Source: Triglochin maritima (Eukaryota; Streptophyta; Magnoliopsida; Alismatales; Juncaginaceae). Taken from it: a DNA stretch of 64,000 nt. The notes beneath the pieces were generated by a model, which was not told the DNA's origin, ran no database searches, and saw only the letters and a list, made by a program, of their open reading frames with translations. Of this stretch, positions 61,401 through 64,000 are shown piece after piece (position 1 is the first letter of the stretch; every line of letters begins with the position of its first letter). The DNA lies in assembly GCA_963682175.1 (NCBI GenBank), contig OY821777.1:5535501-5599500 (forward strand), read 5' to 3'. Made by a program: the position numbers and the translations under genes.

Positions 61401-62219
61401 TCAACCTACATAACATTCTCCATTCTGTTTGAGATTAAAACAATCCGTAGTTAGGTGATTTCCTAGATAGTGTGATGCACGAGTTTCCACAGTTGAACAT
61501 ACTTTTGGAGTTTATATTATAGTAATTAACAACTCCTAGAGCTCATGTTATGAATTGAATTGCATGCCATTATCTAAAACTGGCCATGGATAGATGGAAA
61601 CTAAAATATCACCAATCTTCAAGCAGTTAGCTTTTCATTTGTCATCTATCATCAATTGATATTCAGTTCTCGGTCTCGCATAATCACACTCTCCTATGAT
61701 ACTGATATTGTACCCACAATGTTTTTCAATAATTGCAGGCAATAGATGATGCAGGGCATGACAAGGCAAGTTTGCTGAAAGTTCGAGCCTTGGAAGCTGT
61801 GGATCGAGCTATTGCTCAGTTGGCCAAGCTTCTTTGGAAAGCAGAAAAAACAGGATCTTTCCAGTATTCTCTGTGTCACCGGAGACCACTCTACTCCAGT
61901 GGAGTATGGGGATCATAGTTACGAGCCTGTTCCATCTACACTATGCCGACTGACTGATTACGTTAATGCGGTAGGTGGTGAATCTGTTGTTATGGCGACA
62001 GAACTTGATCCGTTTCCACTACCAACAGTTCAGGCCGGTGAAGATCTGGCTGAACCGGAACCACTAACAGAGAGAAGCACGCGGAGTTTTAAAGCATTTA
62101 GTGGTGATTTGGTTAGTGAATTCAGCGAGATAGCTGCAGCAAGGGGCTGTCTCGGCCGATTTCCAGGTAGTGAAATGATCGGAATCATAAAGAAATTTCT
62201 GAAAATGAAGAATGGTTAG
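58414..62219 (+). pseudogene. Archaeal-type cofactor-independent phosphoglycerate mutase, frameshifted in last exon
   Basis: Five exons: 58414-58719, 59030-59175, 59679-59955, 60643-60915 and 61739-62219. Exons 1-4 give 334 codons of the ApgM-type 2,3-BPG-independent phosphoglycerate mutase: VAFVLIDGLGD (metal-binding Asp), NTPNLDAIASAGVNGLMD, SDTAHLSLLGYDP, KNIANLVLLRGCGIRIE, APTKIIAGLGLSLGI and SDGYDFGFLHIK. It interconverts 3- and 2-phosphoglycerate in glycolysis. In exon 5 the frame runs through KTGSFQYSLC, then 2 bp seem to be missing from a GT repeat at about 61871-61876. The literal frame ends at 61918 after about 393 aa. The conserved VTGDHSTPVEYGDHS and the rest to 62219 read in the shifted frame. 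That lost block carries metal-site residues. It is a null allele, a recent pseudogene or a sequence error; everything else looks functional. Confidence 0.93.
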
Positions 62220-62440
62220 GACTTGGATAGTATAACTAGCAATGATTCTCTTGTTTATGGCCGTGGCTTATGTTAGTCTGGTGCAAAATTGTAACAAAAA
62301 TGATGGAAATATCTATGTTATGTAAAACCAAATCCTTTTCTGCTGAAGAAAAGCCGTTCTAATTTTGCCTAATGTTTGTATAATGCAAATTCGTCGTAAC
62401 TAGTTGAAATAAACATGAATGACTTTTTTTAGGAAGACAT
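62220..62440. other. 3' flank of the phosphoglycerate mutase gene
   Basis: Probable 3' UTR, AT-rich. Nothing else seen. Confidence 0.5.
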
Positions 62441-63030
62441 AATTGGGTGAAGTAGGAAACTGGTAACTTATACATTGCAGGAACTAGTATCTTTGTTAAG
62501 TTATTGGGGTCGACAAAGACCTTATTGCCAACAGCAATGGTGTAGATTTTCGTCTTGGGGTAGTGTGTAGATTTGGAGCTAGGGCAGAGTATCGGACCGG
62601 ACCCGGATGCCCTCCAGGGTCCGGACTGAAGATCGGACCGGTTAGATCCGGTCCGGACCGAACGTGGACCGATCGGTCTAGTTCGGTCCAAAAACCCTGA
62701 CCGGACCAAGTTTTTCCTATTAAAAATCAGTTTTTGGATCGGGTTCGGACCGGACCGAAACCCAATCCCACCCCAAGGTCCGGACCAGCCGAATCCGGTC
62801 CGGTTTTGGATCGGACCGGACCGAACCGAATTCTACTCTCCCCTATGCGGAGGAGTGAGACGCAACAAGAGAGGATCTCATTGGGGATTATGACAACCAC
62901 ACCAATGTCGGTATCAGCAAGGGAGCGGAGTACAGCAGGGTCGGTATCGAAGAGCTTGACGTTGGTGATGGAATGGGCCCGGAGGAATTGGAAAACTCAC
63001 ACCAACCATGCCTGCGTCTGTTTTTTCATC
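62441..63030 (-). pseudogene. GH17 beta-1,3-glucanase pseudogene, split by an insertion
   Basis: On the minus strand, 62990-62846 reads QFLRAHSITNVKLFDTDPAV and LRSLADTDIGVVVIIPNEIL, with a GMVGVS scrap just upstream. After the insertion (62845-62580) it resumes HYPKTKIYTIAVGNKVFVD and PNNLTKILVPAMYK (about 62560-62460). This is the N-terminal half of a plant GH17 endo-1,3-beta-glucosidase. The catalytic acid in the family VGNE motif is Lys here (VGNK). The C-terminal half, including the nucleophile, is absent. The relic is clearly inactive. Confidence 0.85.
62580..62845. mobile_element. 266-bp hAT-like MITE inside the GH17 pseudogene
   Basis: Ends TAGGGCAGAGTA and, inverted, TAGGGGAGAGTA match at 11 of 12 positions. 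Flanking 8-mers TTTGGAGC and TGCGGAGG match at 5 of 8. The interior is packed with GGTCCGGACC-type motifs in both orientations. No coding capacity. Confidence 0.75.
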
Positions 63031-63975
63031 AGCATATCCAACAACTTCAGTGAGCAAGACGTTCGAGATGCTAAGTATAATAATTGTTATTATAATCTTG
63101 GTGGTTGGTCTGCTTTAACAGAAACACTGAATGAAATAGAAAACTGTGGTAAAACATAAGCAAATAACTTATTGTTGGTGGATATGTACGTGTTAGATTT
63201 CATGATTTGTTGGGAAAGATTCCCCACAAGAATCTTTTGGAGATGGAAAAAAGAGTGCTGGGTGTAAAAATAAAGTCTTGGTGTCTGCAGTTTGATTTAG
63301 GTTAAAAATATTTTTTGAAGAAAAACAGAGCAAAATAAACACTGACAAAACAGTGCCAGAGAATATAGTTTGTTATCATATTGTTTTTGAAGCAAAAGAC
63401 ATTTTTTTTAAACAACAATTCACACTGATTATATATATTTTTGGCATCTGATGAATCATGGATGACTATTTAAACGATCTACATTTCTTATCTAGCATGT
63501 AATCTCCGATGGTCAGTTACAATTTGTATCGTTAGGCCAAACAAACTCATTATTTTACCGTGATAGAGTCGTGTAAAACAACATACAATTTTCCAAAATC
63601 TCAAGGGATCCTCGTTGGCTTAAGATTATTATTGTTAAAGCGAACTTTACACCCTACGTATTAATACACTCCCCATTGAATAATATCAAACTTTTCAAAC
63701 CTTAACTGCTTTACGGTTCAATTCTATTTTTTCAATAATAATCGTTCTGATCAATTAATCATTCACAGACCGACAAACCAGACGAGGAGAACAAAACTGT
63801 TTGCTGGCAAGTGTAAATAGTAAATACTACCAACCGCGAAGGAGAGACTTGGCCTTGTTTGCTGCCAAGTGTTTGTTCGTTATGGAACCAAATCGAAGCT
63901 TCGAATCTTCTTTTCTAACATTCTCTTCTCCGATCACACCTTCTCCATTCTCTCCTCGAATCTCAGATCCTCCAA
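63031..63975. other. Intergenic, then probable leader of a gene at the window edge
   Basis: AT-rich DNA; from about 63885 it becomes CT-rich, as plant 5' leaders often are. Confidence 0.4.
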
Positions 63976-64000
63976 ATGAGGGAGATCGTCTCGCGCTTCG
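63976..64000 (+). CDS. Possible start of a gene cut by the window end
   Basis: ATG at 63976 reads MREIVSRF up to the last base, after a CT-rich leader-like stretch. The MREI start recalls tubulins, but the following residues do not fit beta-, alpha- or gamma-tubulin. Too short to identify. Confidence 0.3.

Noticed and set aside
1..64000. CRISPR arrays, operons, bacterial-type terminators or tRNA genes
   Set aside because: No regularly spaced repeats and no cloverleaf with A and B boxes was noticed by eye; the window is eukaryotic. A tRNA scan could still find one missed here.

Overview
This is a stretch of nuclear DNA from a flowering plant, most likely a eudicot. The evidence is AT-rich intergenic DNA, many short GT-AG introns, and genes found in plants: an HD-Zip class I transcription factor with a long leader uORF, a GH81 beta-glucanase, and a plastid-targeted J-like membrane protein. 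An intact Ty1/copia element and many small hAT-, MULE- and foldback-type elements fit the same picture. I cannot name the species from sequence alone. All gene models were assembled by eye by matching reading frames across GT-AG (once possibly GC-AG) splice sites.

Left third (1-18.7 kb). A decayed Mutator-like element (about 2.34-4.86 kb) carries a broken plant-mobile-domain fragment facing a broken MuDR N-terminus. Next come a long (AT)n tract and the HD-Zip I gene (minus, 5902-8288) with its leader uORF and a TATA-like box. A complete copia element (10240-15208) has 246-bp LTRs that differ at one base, a 5-bp TSD and one uninterrupted polyprotein frame, but a changed reverse transcriptase active site. 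A possible Harbinger remnant and a 777-bp hAT-like element with a perfect 8-bp TSD follow.

Middle (19-33 kb). Three housekeeping or defence genes lie on the minus strand: a GH81 endo-beta-1,3-glucanase (19219-22016), the splicing factor RBM25 (24003-29585) and a HERP-like membrane protein (30434-32786). They share orientation, but nothing suggests they form a pathway.

Gene-poor zone (33-42 kb). It holds a trichome-birefringence-like pseudogene tail, a near-perfect 98-bp-arm hairpin, a degenerate hAT transposase, two foldback MITEs, and a small basic 65-aa protein gene behind a TATA box.

Right third (42.7-64 kb). A plastid CPP1/DUF3353-type gene (plus) converges on TFIIF-alpha/RAP74 (minus, 9 exons). 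An archaeal-type cofactor-independent phosphoglycerate mutase gene (plus, 58414-62219) reads cleanly through four exons, then has a 2-bp frameshift in its last exon just before the conserved GDHSTP motif. Downstream, a GH17 glucanase pseudogene has lost its catalytic Glu and is split by a 266-bp hAT-like insertion. The window ends just inside a possible new reading frame.

I found no single clearly new biological system. The most testable leads are the phosphoglycerate mutase frameshift, the near-perfect hairpin, the young copia copy with an altered RT box, the HD-Zip uORF, and a phase-neutral 54-nt exon in RBM25.
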